From Acanthopleuribacter pedis (lineage in GTDB: Bacteria; Acidobacteriota; Holophagae; Acanthopleuribacterales; Acanthopleuribacteraceae), in NCBI RefSeq assembly GCF_017377855.1, contig NZ_JAFREP010000035.1:1-64000 (forward strand): DNA of 64,000 nucleotides, read 5' to 3'. Made by a program: the position numbers and the translations under genes. Within the stretch, counting starts at the first letter, position 1, and each line of letters starts with the position of its first letter. Below the pieces are notes generated by a model. That model saw only the letters and a list, made by a program, of their open reading frames with translations. It did not search any database and was not told where the DNA came from. Below, one piece after another: positions 1 through 8,786 of the stretch.

Positions 1-190
1 CGAAAGGTCGGCCCCGCGAAAGGTCGGCCCCGCGAAAGGTCGGCCCCGCGAAAGGTCGGCCCCGCGAAAGGTCGGCCCCGCGAAAGGTCGGCCCCGCGAA
101 AGGTCGGACCCCTGTGCCGTCTCTCGGTCGTCATCTTCGTACGCACAAGGTTTTCAGCTTCTCGCGACGAATCCTTATGAGAATTGCGGG
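1..190. repeat. Element family B, copy 1 (cut by window edge), with 16-bp tandem array
   Basis: Positions 1-96 are six perfect head-to-tail copies of the 16-mer CGAAAGGTCGGCCCCG, followed by a diverged seventh. The array runs off the left edge. The rest, to about 190, matches the right half of the element at 52565-52770 (shared TTTTCAGCTTCTCGCGACGA, CTCGGTCGT and the terminal TGAGAA-TGCGGG). The 52.6 kb copy has the 16-mer only once, so the array is an expansion inside one element. The end at 190 touches the stop codon (191-193) of the minus-strand gene next to it. Confidence 0.85.
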
Positions 191-643
191 TTAGCTTGGT
201 TTGTCGAAGCGTTTTTTGAGCGTAAAGGCGTGAGGACTTGGGCCGTGTTCCTGTAAGTACGCGAGCCGTTTTTTGCCTTCCTCCCCGCTTGGGGTCTCGT
301 CGGCGGGATGCCACCACAGCACCAGCGAGGCTTGTTTGGTGCGGCGCTCGAACCACTGGTGGCGGTCGGCGAACACTTTGACGTGATCGCTGTGGTAGGT
401 GTACTCGAATAAGGTGTCGGGATCGGTCCAAACCGACATGTTGACAACGATCCTCGCATCCTCGTAAAGCTGGATATCGGTTGAATTACCGCTGTCGGAT
501 TTGAGGCGCCACACAAAACCGGGAGCGGCCTCGGCGAGCGCGTTGACGGCGTCGAGCTGGGACATAAACCCGTGCATGCGTTCGTCGTCAAGGGGATACA
601 GGGCTCGGGCGATGTTGTATTGCGCCAAATGGTATTCACGCAT
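191..643 (-). CDS. DUF3291 domain protein
   Basis: A 150-residue soluble protein with no signal peptide or membrane segment. It has the DUF3291 layout: an N-terminal HLAQYNIARALYPLDD segment, a central APGFVWRLKSD and a C-terminal ARIVVNMSVW/WFERRTKQASLVLWW core. The family is thought to adopt a ferredoxin-like, monooxygenase-like (ABM) fold; the reaction is unknown. The ATG is preceded by AGGAAGTGAACC, a good ribosome-binding site. It is transcribed alone, away from the gene at 868, leaving a 224-bp gap for divergent promoters. Its stop codon abuts the end of the repeat element at 1-190. Family call is firm; function unknown. Confidence 0.8.
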   Translation of the reverse strand: MREYHLAQYNIARALYPLDDERMHGFMSQLDAVNALAEAAPGFVWRLKSDSGNSTDIQLYEDARIVVNMSVWTDPDTLFEYTYHSDHVKVFADRHQWFERRTKQASLVLWWHPADETPSGEEGKKRLAYLQEHGPSPHAFTLKKRFDKPS

Positions 644-867
644 GGTTCACTTCCTATTGGATTTATCGAAGGTGGGGGATTCAGGCCGCTCGGTGTGCGG
701 CTCATCCAAGGAGCATCCTTAATATACGTGGCGCAAGCGAAGGTGTTCATCAACCGGGTTCGAATGGTAAAATAACCCGATTCCACCGTGTGAACCAAAA
801 TCACTAAATACGTCCAACAGTCCTTTTTCCGGGGCCGATCCGGCTAAAAGACGCTTGGGAGGCTGCT

Positions 868-2430
868 GTGTTGCTGCGAAACCCCTTTGCCCAAACGCTG
901 ATGTGGGGCTGGATCTTTTTGCTCGGGACAACCGGGCTGCAGGCCGGTGAAACGCCGGGGGCGGTGGTGCCGCTGTGGTTGCCGCAAGATGCCGCCGTCG
1001 CGCTTGACGCCGCGCCGGGCGACGCACTTTGGCTCGAGGTGCGTTACCGCGTGCATCCCCAAGGGGAGGCGGTGCATGTGGAAAGCGCCGAAAAAGTATG
1101 GTGGATTCAGGAGCGACCCCTGCTGGTGCTGGGGGCGGCAGGTTACCCCTTGCCGGAGAAGCTGTTGTCGCGCACCGTTGCTTGGATCAGCGTGCACCAA
1201 GCCGACGGCACCCAGGTTTCTGTGATGACGATTCACCCACGCCGCGACCGCATTTCGCTTGGCGTGGACAGCGCGGCGATGAGCCGAGCCCTCAAAAAAG
1301 GGTTGGGCGACGTCAACGCGAGTTATTTGGCCCAAGTCGCCCATTTCCTGGCCGGCAACCTGGCGGCGCTTGATGTTCAGGGTTCCTCTTTTTCGGTGAC
1401 GGGTGTCGGCGAGGTGATCGACAGCAGCGGCGCTTGGGTCGGACCGCCGATTTCGGGAACGGGTCTGTGGTCGGAGGGGAGCGGCGGCATTTTTTACGAC
1501 GCCGAATCGGATGCCAACGACCATGTGGGCATTGCCACGACCGACGGCGCCGCGACCCTTACCGTGGGCGGTGACGACGGCGTGTTGTTTACCGGCGCGT
1601 TTAACCAGGGCAACATTCCCAGCGAAGGGGCGGGCACCCGCCTGATGTGGTACCCGCGCAAGGCGGCGTTCCGGGTTGGCCAGGTCAGTAGCACCACGTG
1701 GAATGATGTCAACGTGGGCAGCCGTTCGATGGCGGCCGGTTTTAACACCACGGCCTCGGGTTCGGCGGCGACCGCCTTGGGCGATCAGACCGCCGCGACC
1801 GGCTCGGCTTCCGCGGCCATGGGGCTCAAGGCGACCGCCAATGGGACCGCCTCGCTTGCCCTCGGCAACGAAACGACCGCGGAATCTTACGCATCCCTGG
1901 TGCTGGGTCAGTTTAACCTGCTCGCGGGGAGCAGCACCTCTTGGGTCGCAACCGACCCGGCCTTGGTGATTGGCAACGGGACCAGCATTAACCTGCGCGC
2001 TAATGCGTTAACCGCCTACAAAAATGGGAATTTTGAAATCGCGGGCGTCGGTACCCAACCGAGCGGCGGCACTTGGGCGGCCCCGGCCGACCGACGTTTG
2101 CTCGCCGGTGTTTCCGCGCTGGCACCGGCGACATCCTTAGACAGCCTCACCGCCTTGGCGCCGGTTTCCTCGTTGCAGCGCGCTTTTGGTGATGAACCGT
2201 CGCAAAACTACACGGGGTTTCTGGCGGAAGACGTGGCAGCGCTGTTCCCGGAATGGGTGGTCACCCTGCCGATTGAATCGGAAGCGGTGCGCAACAGCTT
2301 GGGAACGGCCACGGTGAAAGGTGTGCAGTTGCCACAGGCGTTTTTCGCCCACCTGGTGGCGGCGCTGAAGGAATTGAAGGAACGCAACGAGATGCTTGAG
2401 GCGCGCATTACCGCCTTGGAAAACCCTTAA
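868..2430 (+). CDS. Secreted protein with YadA-head-like repeats and C-terminal endosialidase-type (S74) chaperone domain
   Basis: A 520-residue protein starting with GTG (upstream GGGAGGCTGCT). The hydrophobic N-terminus, ending near LGTTGLQA-GE, looks like a signal peptide. Residues about 285-350 are short Ala/Gly/Ser repeats (SMAAGFNTTASGSAATALGD and similar), as in trimeric autotransporter head domains that form left-handed beta-rolls. From about residue 407, ADRRLLAGVSALA through GFLAEDVAALFPEWV to a final coiled-coil-like helix resembles the intramolecular chaperone domain (Peptidase_S74) of phage tailspikes. In that family the domain trimerises the protein and often cuts itself off. 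Residues 30-280 are unassigned. No beta-barrel anchor is visible, so it is probably released or surface-attached. Not obviously in an operon. Confidence 0.65.
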   Translation: MLLRNPFAQTLMWGWIFLLGTTGLQAGETPGAVVPLWLPQDAAVALDAAPGDALWLEVRYRVHPQGEAVHVESAEKVWWIQERPLLVLGAAGYPLPEKLLSRTVAWISVHQADGTQVSVMTIHPRRDRISLGVDSAAMSRALKKGLGDVNASYLAQVAHFLAGNLAALDVQGSSFSVTGVGEVIDSSGAWVGPPISGTGLWSEGSGGIFYDAESDANDHVGIATTDGAATLTVGGDDGVLFTGAFNQGNIPSEGAGTRLMWYPRKAAFRVGQVSSTTWNDVNVGSRSMAAGFNTTASGSAATALGDQTAATGSASAAMGLKATANGTASLALGNETTAESYASLVLGQFNLLAGSSTSWVATDPALVIGNGTSINLRANALTAYKNGNFEIAGVGTQPSGGTWAAPADRRLLAGVSALAPATSLDSLTALAPVSSLQRAFGDEPSQNYTGFLAEDVAALFPEWVVTLPIESEAVRNSLGTATVKGVQLPQAFFAHLVAALKELKERNEMLEARITALENP

Positions 2431-2447
2431 ATTATGGCGGTGTCTAA

Positions 2448-2623
2448 CCTAAGAAGCGCGATAACTCGCGGCGATTTTGGCTAAACCTCTGGGCTGCAAC
2501 GGTCTGTGAAAATGCTCACCGCACCCAATGGGTGCGGTCGGGCGCGACCCCGGTCCGCTTTTTCCAAACCATTTCGCTCCAGATCTTTAGCCAAAATCCC
2601 TCGCTCTTATCGCGCTTCTTAGG
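2448..2623. repeat. Element family A, copy 1 (176 bp, inverted ends)
   Basis: It begins CCTAAGAAGCGCGATAA and ends with the inverse TTATCGCGCTTCTTAGG. Inside, ACCGCACCC-AAT-GGGTGCGGT (2519-2539) is a perfect 9-bp hairpin. The same sequence occurs in reverse orientation at 12615-12790 and, more diverged, at 11375-11555. It lies between two convergent genes and ends one base before the stop codon of the cytochrome P460 gene, so it may also act as a terminator. Confidence 0.85.
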
Positions 2624-2624
2624 T

Positions 2625-3182
2625 CTAAGGTTCCTTCTTGAGCGACGGGTAATATTGCGTGAAAACCTGGTCCTCGGCCGCGCCGACCTGATGGCAGGAA
2701 CGACAGGATGCGGCGGGCTGTAGATCGGCCAGCTTTTTGCCGGCCTTGAGTTCACGATCCGCAAAAAAGTAATATCCCCAACCCTCACCGTCAAATTGGC
2801 GACGGTCTTTGACCGCGGCCAACAGATCCATGCCGCCGGTGGTGAAATAACCAAATCCGCTCTCTGCCTCGCGCACCGTCACGTGGTGGTTCTCCATCAG
2901 GATGATGGTCCCATCGGGGAAGATGCCTTTTTCCCGCCTCATGCGCAAGGCACGTGGATTGATGTACACCGTGTGGATGCCGGGGAAAATCGCCTTGCCG
3001 TTGTTTTTGTCGTTGGGCACCATGCTCGTGCCCATGTAGGGCCACTGGCGGTATTCGGTGACGTCGGGCAGGGTTAGCTGCTTGCTGCCACTTAATTCGT
3101 AGGGCAAATTTGCCGCCGTTTGCCAGGCGCCGAGGAGCAATACACAGGCGGCGCAGACGGCAAACATCGGGGTTCGTTTCAT
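2625..3182 (-). CDS. Exported cytochrome P460 family heme protein
   Basis: A 185-residue protein with a signal peptide (MKRTPMFAVCAACVLLLGAW). The start is the ATG at 3182, behind AGAGGAGCTCACC; an in-frame start 7 codons upstream has no comparable site. The body has the P460 layout (LPDVTEYRQWPYMGTS, then a heme-pocket beta region, FPDGTIILMEN) and a C-terminal CRSCH c-type heme motif. P460-family proteins act in the periplasm in hydroxylamine or nitric oxide chemistry, or have unknown roles. An NnrS-type gene lies 18 kb away, which is not enough to link them. Its stop codon lies one base past a family A element. Confidence 0.8.
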   Translation of the reverse strand: MKRTPMFAVCAACVLLLGAWQTAANLPYELSGSKQLTLPDVTEYRQWPYMGTSMVPNDKNNGKAIFPGIHTVYINPRALRMRREKGIFPDGTIILMENHHVTVREAESGFGYFTTGGMDLLAAVKDRRQFDGEGWGYYFFADRELKAGKKLADLQPAASCRSCHQVGAAEDQVFTQYYPSLKKEP

Positions 3183-3387
3183 GGTGAGCTCCTCTGAACG
3201 CAAGCCGCGCTTGCGTTTCGCGCTTTTCTCGCGGGAACCGCGAGGAATTGGCTGATGACCCCAAGGGTCGCGTTAAGTAAGCCCGCGGGGTGCCGATGAC
3301 AACCATAACCGCGGAGGGGAGGAACCGGCAGTATCTGTGGTCCCTGTCTATCCTTCTATCGGATTCCCACCTTTTGAGTTAAATCCC

Positions 3388-4932
3388 ATGAAATACTTCA
3401 TCGTACAGGGTTACTGGTATCTGGAACAGGAAACCGGCGAGTTCCAGCACCGCATCGCGCGACCCGGTGAGATGGTCGCGCGCCATCCCGAATTTCTCGT
3501 GCGCAACGTTCACGTGTACCATCCGCTGTTTGCGCAATTGGCCTTGTCGGCCGATTTGTTGATACTGCATTTGGTAGCGGAAGAAGAGACGGCGCAAATC
3601 ATCCAACGCCGCAAGAAACTGGGCAAAGCCACGCTGTACGAAATACCCGACAACTTTCTGAAGGTGGGCGATTGGGTGCCGCCCCACAACGCGCTGCGCA
3701 ACCCAATGGTGCGGCAACGGATTTTGAGCGCGGCCCGCGCTTGTGACAGCCTAATACTCAGTTCGCCCGCCCTGCGCGAGGTATTTGGCGCGGTGAGCGA
3801 CCGCGTCCAGGTTTTCGAAAACCAAATCGATCATTTCAGCGCGCCCCGCAAAAAAAACGACTTTGTATTCGGTTGGGGCGGGTCCCTCGGCCACGGCCAT
3901 GACCTGGCCTGGATTTCGCCGGCGATTGAACGTTTTTGCCGCGATTTCCCCGACGCACGTTTCGCCTACATGGGCGACCGCGGCTTGTTCGACCGTCTCT
4001 TCGCCTACCTCGACAACGCCGATTACACTGAACCCGGCTCCCTCAAGGCCTACTACCATTTCATCAGAAAACTATCGGTGGGCATCGCCCCATTAATCGA
4101 CAACGACTTTAACCGCTGTCGGTCGGACGGCAAGTTTATTGAGTTTGCCGCCCACGGCGTGGTGCCGCTGCTGTCGGATGTCGCCTGTTACCGCCACCAC
4201 GGAATCGACGGGGAAAACGCGCTGTTTTTTAGCGATGGTGAATCCTTTTACCAACACCTAAAAACGCTCTACGAGCAGCCGGACCGAGTCGCGCGTTTGG
4301 CCAAGCAAAGCTACGATTACGCCAAGCTGAAACGCGCCCTGCTCAACCACGCCGATAAGCGCATGGCCTACTACCGCACCTTTTTACCTTTTGAACCGTC
4401 CTTGGATGAAATTGCCGAAATCCCGCCCTGCACCGGGCTGATCGCCCATCTACACAAGGCGCATTATTTGGCCGACGCCCACGAGTACACCGAGGCACTG
4501 GAGGTGCTGGACGAGGTGCTGGAAATGCATCCAACCTATGCTCAGGCACACATGTTGCGGCTCAAAACGCTGTGCAACTTCGGCTATCACCGCGAGGTGA
4601 TGGAGGAATACCACGATTTCGCGTGTGAACCGGTGTACTGGGATGTGTTGTACTGCTACCTGTCCCAATCCGCGCTGGCACTGGGCGATGCCCGTCAAAG
4701 CGAGCTGGTGCGCAAGATCGCCGATCTCGGTCTGCGCACCCGCTGTAGTTACAAGCCGTCGCTCAACAACGAGCGCATGTTCCGTAAGTTGCTTAAGATC
4801 AACCCCTACGATTACGAGGCCCTCATTCGCCTGAGCCAGATCACCGCGCACAACCCCAAAAAGGTGGAAGAGGCGTCCGCGTTGTTCAAGCGCGCTGTGT
4901 TCATGAACCCCGAGGAACTGGGGGCCGGTTAG
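3388..4932 (+). CDS. Glycosyltransferase (GT-B type) with C-terminal TPR region
   Basis: About 514 residues from the ATG at 3388. A GTG 17 codons upstream (3337) follows GGAGGGGAGGAA but at long spacing, so the start is uncertain. The N-terminal part (LSADLLILHLVAEEET, ATLYEIPDNF) and the central FVFGWGGSLGHGHDL / FAYMGDRG / CRSDGKFIEFAAHGVVPLLS resemble donor-binding halves of family 1/4 glycosyltransferases. From about residue 360, helical repeats (YTEALEVLDEVLEMHPTYAQ; NPKKVEEASALFKRAVFMNP) are TPR-like. No signal peptide or membrane segment, so it should be cytoplasmic, probably acting on a surface glycan or protein; the acceptor is unknown. No sugar-nucleotide genes are adjacent. Its TAG stop merges with the next repeat element. 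Confidence 0.65.
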   Translation: MKYFIVQGYWYLEQETGEFQHRIARPGEMVARHPEFLVRNVHVYHPLFAQLALSADLLILHLVAEEETAQIIQRRKKLGKATLYEIPDNFLKVGDWVPPHNALRNPMVRQRILSAARACDSLILSSPALREVFGAVSDRVQVFENQIDHFSAPRKKNDFVFGWGGSLGHGHDLAWISPAIERFCRDFPDARFAYMGDRGLFDRLFAYLDNADYTEPGSLKAYYHFIRKLSVGIAPLIDNDFNRCRSDGKFIEFAAHGVVPLLSDVACYRHHGIDGENALFFSDGESFYQHLKTLYEQPDRVARLAKQSYDYAKLKRALLNHADKRMAYYRTFLPFEPSLDEIAEIPPCTGLIAHLHKAHYLADAHEYTEALEVLDEVLEMHPTYAQAHMLRLKTLCNFGYHREVMEEYHDFACEPVYWDVLYCYLSQSALALGDARQSELVRKIADLGLRTRCSYKPSLNNERMFRKLLKINPYDYEALIRLSQITAHNPKKVEEASALFKRAVFMNPEELGAG

Positions 4933-5195
4933 CCCGCATTTCTCACAAGGATTCGTCGCGAGAAGCTGGAAGTCCAGTGAGAACGAAGATTACGACCAAG
5001 CCACGGTACAGGGGTCCGACCTATCGCGGGTCCGACCTATCGGGGGCCGACCATTCGGGGTCCGATAGGTCGGCGTAGCAGCTGAGGCGAAGGCGGCTCG
5101 ACCGAGTAAGGCGGCCGGCCGACCCGCGGAAGGCCGCCCCCGCGTAATCGCAAGACTTCCGGCTTCGTAGCAGAACTCCTTGTGAGAAATGCGGG
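4933..5195. repeat. Element family B, copy 2 (263 bp, inverted ends)
   Basis: The left end CCCGCATTTCTCACAAGGA and the right end TCCTTGTGAGAAATGCGGG are inverted copies. The interior carries several variants of GGTCCGACCTATCG in both orientations, the region that in copy 1 has become a tandem array. It starts directly after the TAG (4930-4932) of the glycosyltransferase gene. The consensus end GGTTAGCCCGCATTT includes that stop codon. Confidence 0.85.
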
Positions 5196-5206
5196 TTAGG
5201 TCCAAC

Positions 5207-5236
5207 AAAAAAGGAGTGCCGCGGCACTCCTTTTTT
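5207..5236. terminator. Bidirectional intrinsic terminator
   Basis: A six-A tract, the perfect palindrome GGAGTGCC-GC-GGCACTCC (5213-5230) and a six-T tract. It sits between the convergent glycosyltransferase and RDD genes and can stop transcription from either side. Confidence 0.9.
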
Positions 5237-5242
5237 AGGTGT

Positions 5243-5884
5243 TTAGTGTTTGGTGTCTTCGTCCCACTCCTGCTGTGCGCCACCGGATGGCGGTGGCGGT
5301 GGCGGTGGGGCGCTTGCCGAGGCGGCAGGCGGGGGGGGTGGTACCGCGCTGGGGGGAGGTGGTGGAAACGCAGCCGTGGAAGTCGCGATCACCCCTTGCG
5401 CGCTTACGACTTGGGTGTTGGCGTAGGTGTCGCCGTAACGGCGGCCGTCCGGCTTGGTGCAGACCAGGTAGCATTCGTAGATGCTAATGAAAAATTGCAA
5501 GCCGCCGCCGACGAACGCGCCCGCTAAGGCGCCCAACACGGGAATGAAGCCGAAGAGCAGCGAAAGCACCGCGCCGATCAGGCTGCCGATCACAAGGGGC
5601 AGGTTGCGTTTGATCGATTCTTCCGGGGTCAGGTTGCCGCCGTTCATGTTCACGGCTTTCAGGTTAAAAATCTTTTTGCCCGGGCTTGCGCCGTCCAGCG
5701 CGGGAAGGGGGATCGCGTCTTTCATGGCATAAGCCGCGGCGCCGACGACACCGGCTATTAAACCGCCGATAAAAGGGATCAGTCCCAGGACCGTGCCCAG
5801 AATGATGTTGATAATGCCAAAAATGACAGCATCGATGATCGCGGCAATCAGGCGATTGTTTCTTATGGTATTCGCATCGGACAT
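5243..5884 (-). CDS. RDD family membrane protein with proline-rich tail
   Basis: 213 residues from the ATG at 5884, behind a strong GGAGGAAACCTC. It has the RDD layout: an N-terminal NNRLIAAIIDAVIFGIINII first membrane segment, a second glycine-rich segment, then SPGKKIFNLKAVNMNGG and EESIKRNLPLVIG before further membrane helices. The C-terminus is a run of Pro with Ala/Ser (PPPPPSAVPPPPPAA) ending in an acidic patch. RDD proteins sit in the inner membrane; some are linked to Na+/H+ transport, most have no known role. The Pro tail may bind a partner or cross cell-wall material. Single gene, closed by the terminator at 5207-5236. Confidence 0.8.
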   Translation of the reverse strand: MSDANTIRNNRLIAAIIDAVIFGIINIILGTVLGLIPFIGGLIAGVVGAAAYAMKDAIPLPALDGASPGKKIFNLKAVNMNGGNLTPEESIKRNLPLVIGSLIGAVLSLLFGFIPVLGALAGAFVGGGLQFFISIYECYLVCTKPDGRRYGDTYANTQVVSAQGVIATSTAAFPPPPPSAVPPPPPAASASAPPPPPPPSGGAQQEWDEDTKH

Positions 5885-6303
5885 GAGGTTTCCTCCGAGT
5901 TGTTTCATGAAATAAATAAAAGGGTTATGAGGTGGTGATGAATACGGCCGGTGATCAGGCGCGCTTAGTCGCTGAAAAGGGTCAAGTAAATTTGAAAACC
6001 CGTTGATAACCAAAACGCACGGCAGGATGTTCATTGGCGGACTACCGGGTAAGTGGGTGTCCGGGGGGGTTGGGTTGCGAACAAAAGGTTGGGAAGAAAC
6101 CAAGGGATGTTGCACCGTTGGAAATTAAGCGATGACTCATTCTAACTGATTTATTTTCAGAATTCTGTAGCTTCTCGTGCAAAAATGATGATTTATCGGT
6201 TTTGCGTTGCACTTGAATCAAGACGACGGCCTTTTTATGCGTGTGCCGTTCTGTAACCTGCAGTTGTTGATGGGTTTATCCTTTGGAGAGCTGGGAGGAC
6301 GAC
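5885..6303. other. Divergent intergenic region
   Basis: 419 bp between the divergently read RDD and TSUP genes. It has an AT-rich part near 6130-6200 where promoters may lie, but I cannot assign a clear -35/-10 pair, repeat or small gene. Confidence 0.4.
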
Positions 6304-7065
6304 GTGGATTGGATGGTGTTGCTGGTGGTCCTCGCCGGATTGGCGTGTGGCTTTATTAATGTACTCGCCGGTAGCGGCTCGCTGATTTCGCTGCCCATTC
6401 TCATTTTTATGGGATTGGACGCCAAGGTCGCCAATGGGACCAACCGCGTCGCCATCCTTTGCCAAAACATCGTGGGCGTTGGCGGGTATTACCGTCAAGG
6501 CGTGTTGGATACGCGACACGGGCCGCGCTTGATGGTACCCGCGGTCGTGGGTGCTCTGCTGGGTGCCAAATTGGCGGTGGAACTCGACGAAAACTTAATG
6601 CGGCTGGTGATTTCCCTGGTGATGTTTCTCATGCTGGGTGTCATTTTGGTGAAACCCAAACGATGGCTGGAGGGTGCTGTTGCGCCGCAACGGGAAGGCT
6701 TCCGGTTGGGCGAAGTGCTTGTTTTTTTTGCTATCGGTGTGTACGGCGGTTTCATTCAGGCCGGGGTCGGTGTGTTTTTGCTGGCGGGTTTGGTGTTGCA
6801 ATCCGGCTACGACTTGGTCAAAGCCAACGCCGTGAAGCTCTTGATTGTATTGGGTTACACCCCGTTTGCCTTGGCGATTTTCATCTGGGAAGGTCAGGTC
6901 GATTGGACCTATGGTTTGCTGCTGGCTTGCGGCAACATGCTCGGCGCTTGGTTGGGCACCAAGGTGGCCGTTTCCTGGGGGCCGGCGTTCGTTCGCTGGG
7001 TGTTGATCGCCGTGGTAGCGGTTTCCGCGGTGCGGATGTTGGGTTTGTCGCTGGGCTGGTTCTGA
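6304..7065 (+). CDS. TSUP (TauE/SafE) family transporter
   Basis: A 254-residue, almost wholly hydrophobic protein with about eight membrane segments. The start is the GTG at 6304, seven bases after GGGAGGAC; a TTG at 6283 lacks a site. The first helix carries CGFINVLAGSGSLISLPIL, and the second half repeats the pattern with GVYGGFIQAGVGVFLLAGLV, the inverted-repeat signature of the family. Members export or import small organic sulfur anions or other acids across the inner membrane. Substrate unknown; no sulfur gene is nearby. Length fits (250-270). Confidence 0.85.
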   Translation: MDWMVLLVVLAGLACGFINVLAGSGSLISLPILIFMGLDAKVANGTNRVAILCQNIVGVGGYYRQGVLDTRHGPRLMVPAVVGALLGAKLAVELDENLMRLVISLVMFLMLGVILVKPKRWLEGAVAPQREGFRLGEVLVFFAIGVYGGFIQAGVGVFLLAGLVLQSGYDLVKANAVKLLIVLGYTPFALAIFIWEGQVDWTYGLLLACGNMLGAWLGTKVAVSWGPAFVRWVLIAVVAVSAVRMLGLSLGWF

Positions 7066-7328
7066 GCCCCGTTCCTAATCAGGGTTGATCAGCCCGGTTG
7101 TCGCCCGCGAGGCCGGCTAACCTGCTTCGTGGCGGTCTTTCGGGATCGCGAAAGACCCAGGATCGGCCCCATCTGCCAAGGGGCCGACCAGGGCCTGCCC
7201 GTCCTTTTCGGACGGCGGTTGGTGGTTTGGATTGGGAGAACGTTTTCGGTGGATTGGGGTCCCGGGACGGGTTTTTTGGTTCGACCCTTGGTGAGGCATT
7301 CAAGGGGCGCGGCCGTTGCGAGGCTCGG

Positions 7329-8366
7329 CTAAATCGGGGTCAAAACTTCCGCCGTATCTCGCGAGGTCATGGAGACAACCACCTTCCCCCGCGATGTTTT
7401 GGTTTGCGTGTGGTGAAGCGCCTCTTTGGCTTGGGCGTAGGGGTACACCTTGCCGATAAGCGGTTTCAAACGGCCTTGTTCGACCATGTCGGCGAGCAGG
7501 GCGAGCTGCCGATGGTCCGGGCGCATGACAACACGCCGGTAGGCGACTTGGCAGGTGGTTGCGGTTTGGACCACCTTGTCCGCGCGCCGGCCGGCAATCC
7601 AACGCCAGATCAGGTTGAGGCCTTGGCGGCGGGCGGTTTCTGCATCGACCGCGCCGTGGAGGGCGACCAGACGACCGCCGGGACGGATCAGGGGCAAGCT
7701 TTCCAGGGAAACCGCATCGCCGTAAGGGTTAAACACGACGTCCACGTTCCAAATCAGTTCGTGAAAGTACTGGTTGTTGCTTTCGATGACTTGGTCGGGA
7801 CCGAGCCGCTCAACCCAGGCGCGGTTCGCACCTTGAATGGTGGTCGCCACATGGGCGCCCTTGGCTTTGGCCAGTTGAATCGCCATGGCGCCGGGTAGTT
7901 CGTCGCCGCCGTGGATGAGGACGTCCTCGTTTTCGCGAAGTTTGGCGCCCTCAAACAAGGCCTGGTAGGCGCTGAGGCCCGCCCAGGGTAGGCCGGCGGC
8001 CTGTTCGTGGGTCAGGCACGACGGCTTGAGGCTCACCTGGTGTTGGGGGACGCGTACGTATTCGGCGATCCTGGTTTGTTCGTCTTCGATGAGGCGGCCG
8101 AAGACCTGGTCTCCGACGGAAAAATCGCTGACGCCAGCGCCGCATGCGACGATTTCGCCACTGATATCGGCGCCGCGATCCTCGGGGAAGATTTGGCGGT
8201 GAGCGGACTGAAGATCACCGTTTAATACGTTGGTTTCAATCGCGTTGATGCCGGTTGCTTGTACTTTGATAAAAAGGTCGTGGCCACTGATTTTGGGGAG
8301 GTCGGTAGAGGGAGAAAGAGGGCCGAGACCCGGGCGGGTTCGGCTTTTCGTGAGGAACGGTAGCAT
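7329..8366 (-). CDS. MDR-superfamily (quinone oxidoreductase-like) dehydrogenase, paralog 1
   Basis: 345 residues from the ATG at 8366, behind GTAGGAGTTGAAC. The N-terminal GroES-like domain (VQATGINAIETNVLNGD, DRGADISGEIVACGAGV, FSVGDQVFGRL) and the LPWAGLSAYQALFEGAKL hinge are typical of zinc-free medium-chain reductases using NADPH. The usual GGAGGVG nucleotide motif is replaced by GGDELPGAMAIQLAKAKG. No zinc-ligand cysteines. A close paralog lies at 9722-10756 on the same strand with the same change. Likely a cytoplasmic enone, quinone or aldehyde reductase if cofactor still binds. Confidence 0.75.
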   Translation of the reverse strand: MLPFLTKSRTRPGLGPLSPSTDLPKISGHDLFIKVQATGINAIETNVLNGDLQSAHRQIFPEDRGADISGEIVACGAGVSDFSVGDQVFGRLIEDEQTRIAEYVRVPQHQVSLKPSCLTHEQAAGLPWAGLSAYQALFEGAKLRENEDVLIHGGDELPGAMAIQLAKAKGAHVATTIQGANRAWVERLGPDQVIESNNQYFHELIWNVDVVFNPYGDAVSLESLPLIRPGGRLVALHGAVDAETARRQGLNLIWRWIAGRRADKVVQTATTCQVAYRRVVMRPDHRQLALLADMVEQGRLKPLIGKVYPYAQAKEALHHTQTKTSRGKVVVSMTSRDTAEVLTPI

Positions 8367-8786
8367 GTTCAACTCCTACGGTAGCATGGGCTCGTACGCC
8401 GCAAACCAACGAGGAATAGAAGGTGGCTGGTGCGCTGCATGATGCAATAAAATTGCGGCGTCCGGCGTGCGATCCGCCCGCGTTATCCGAACCGACCGGA
8501 TGATCCCTATGGACCGCACGTGAGGCGTAAGAGCAAGCAGGGTGCCGGCTTCGGAGGATGGTCGGGGCTTTTTGCTAAGCGTTTATGTTTGAATATGCTT
8601 AAGGTGATTCAGCTCGATGCGCGGGTGTCGAAAATATGCCGCTTGAACGATCCGTTGTGCCTGGCCTAAATACAGGTGTTACTCCGATGGATGCAGGTCT
8701 CCAGATCACCTAGCCGAAAAAAAACGACATGGTTGGGAATAGGTTAAAGAAAGCCCGTGTTTGCTCATACAGGCAACAAATACGCG

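Noticed and set aside
1..112. Possible CRISPR array
   Set aside because: The units are head-to-tail with no spacers and are only 16 bp; no cas genes are present.
7098..7898. 266-codon rightward frame after the TSUP gene
   Set aside because: Mostly antisense to MDR paralog 1, with Arg/Gly/Pro-rich text and no domain.
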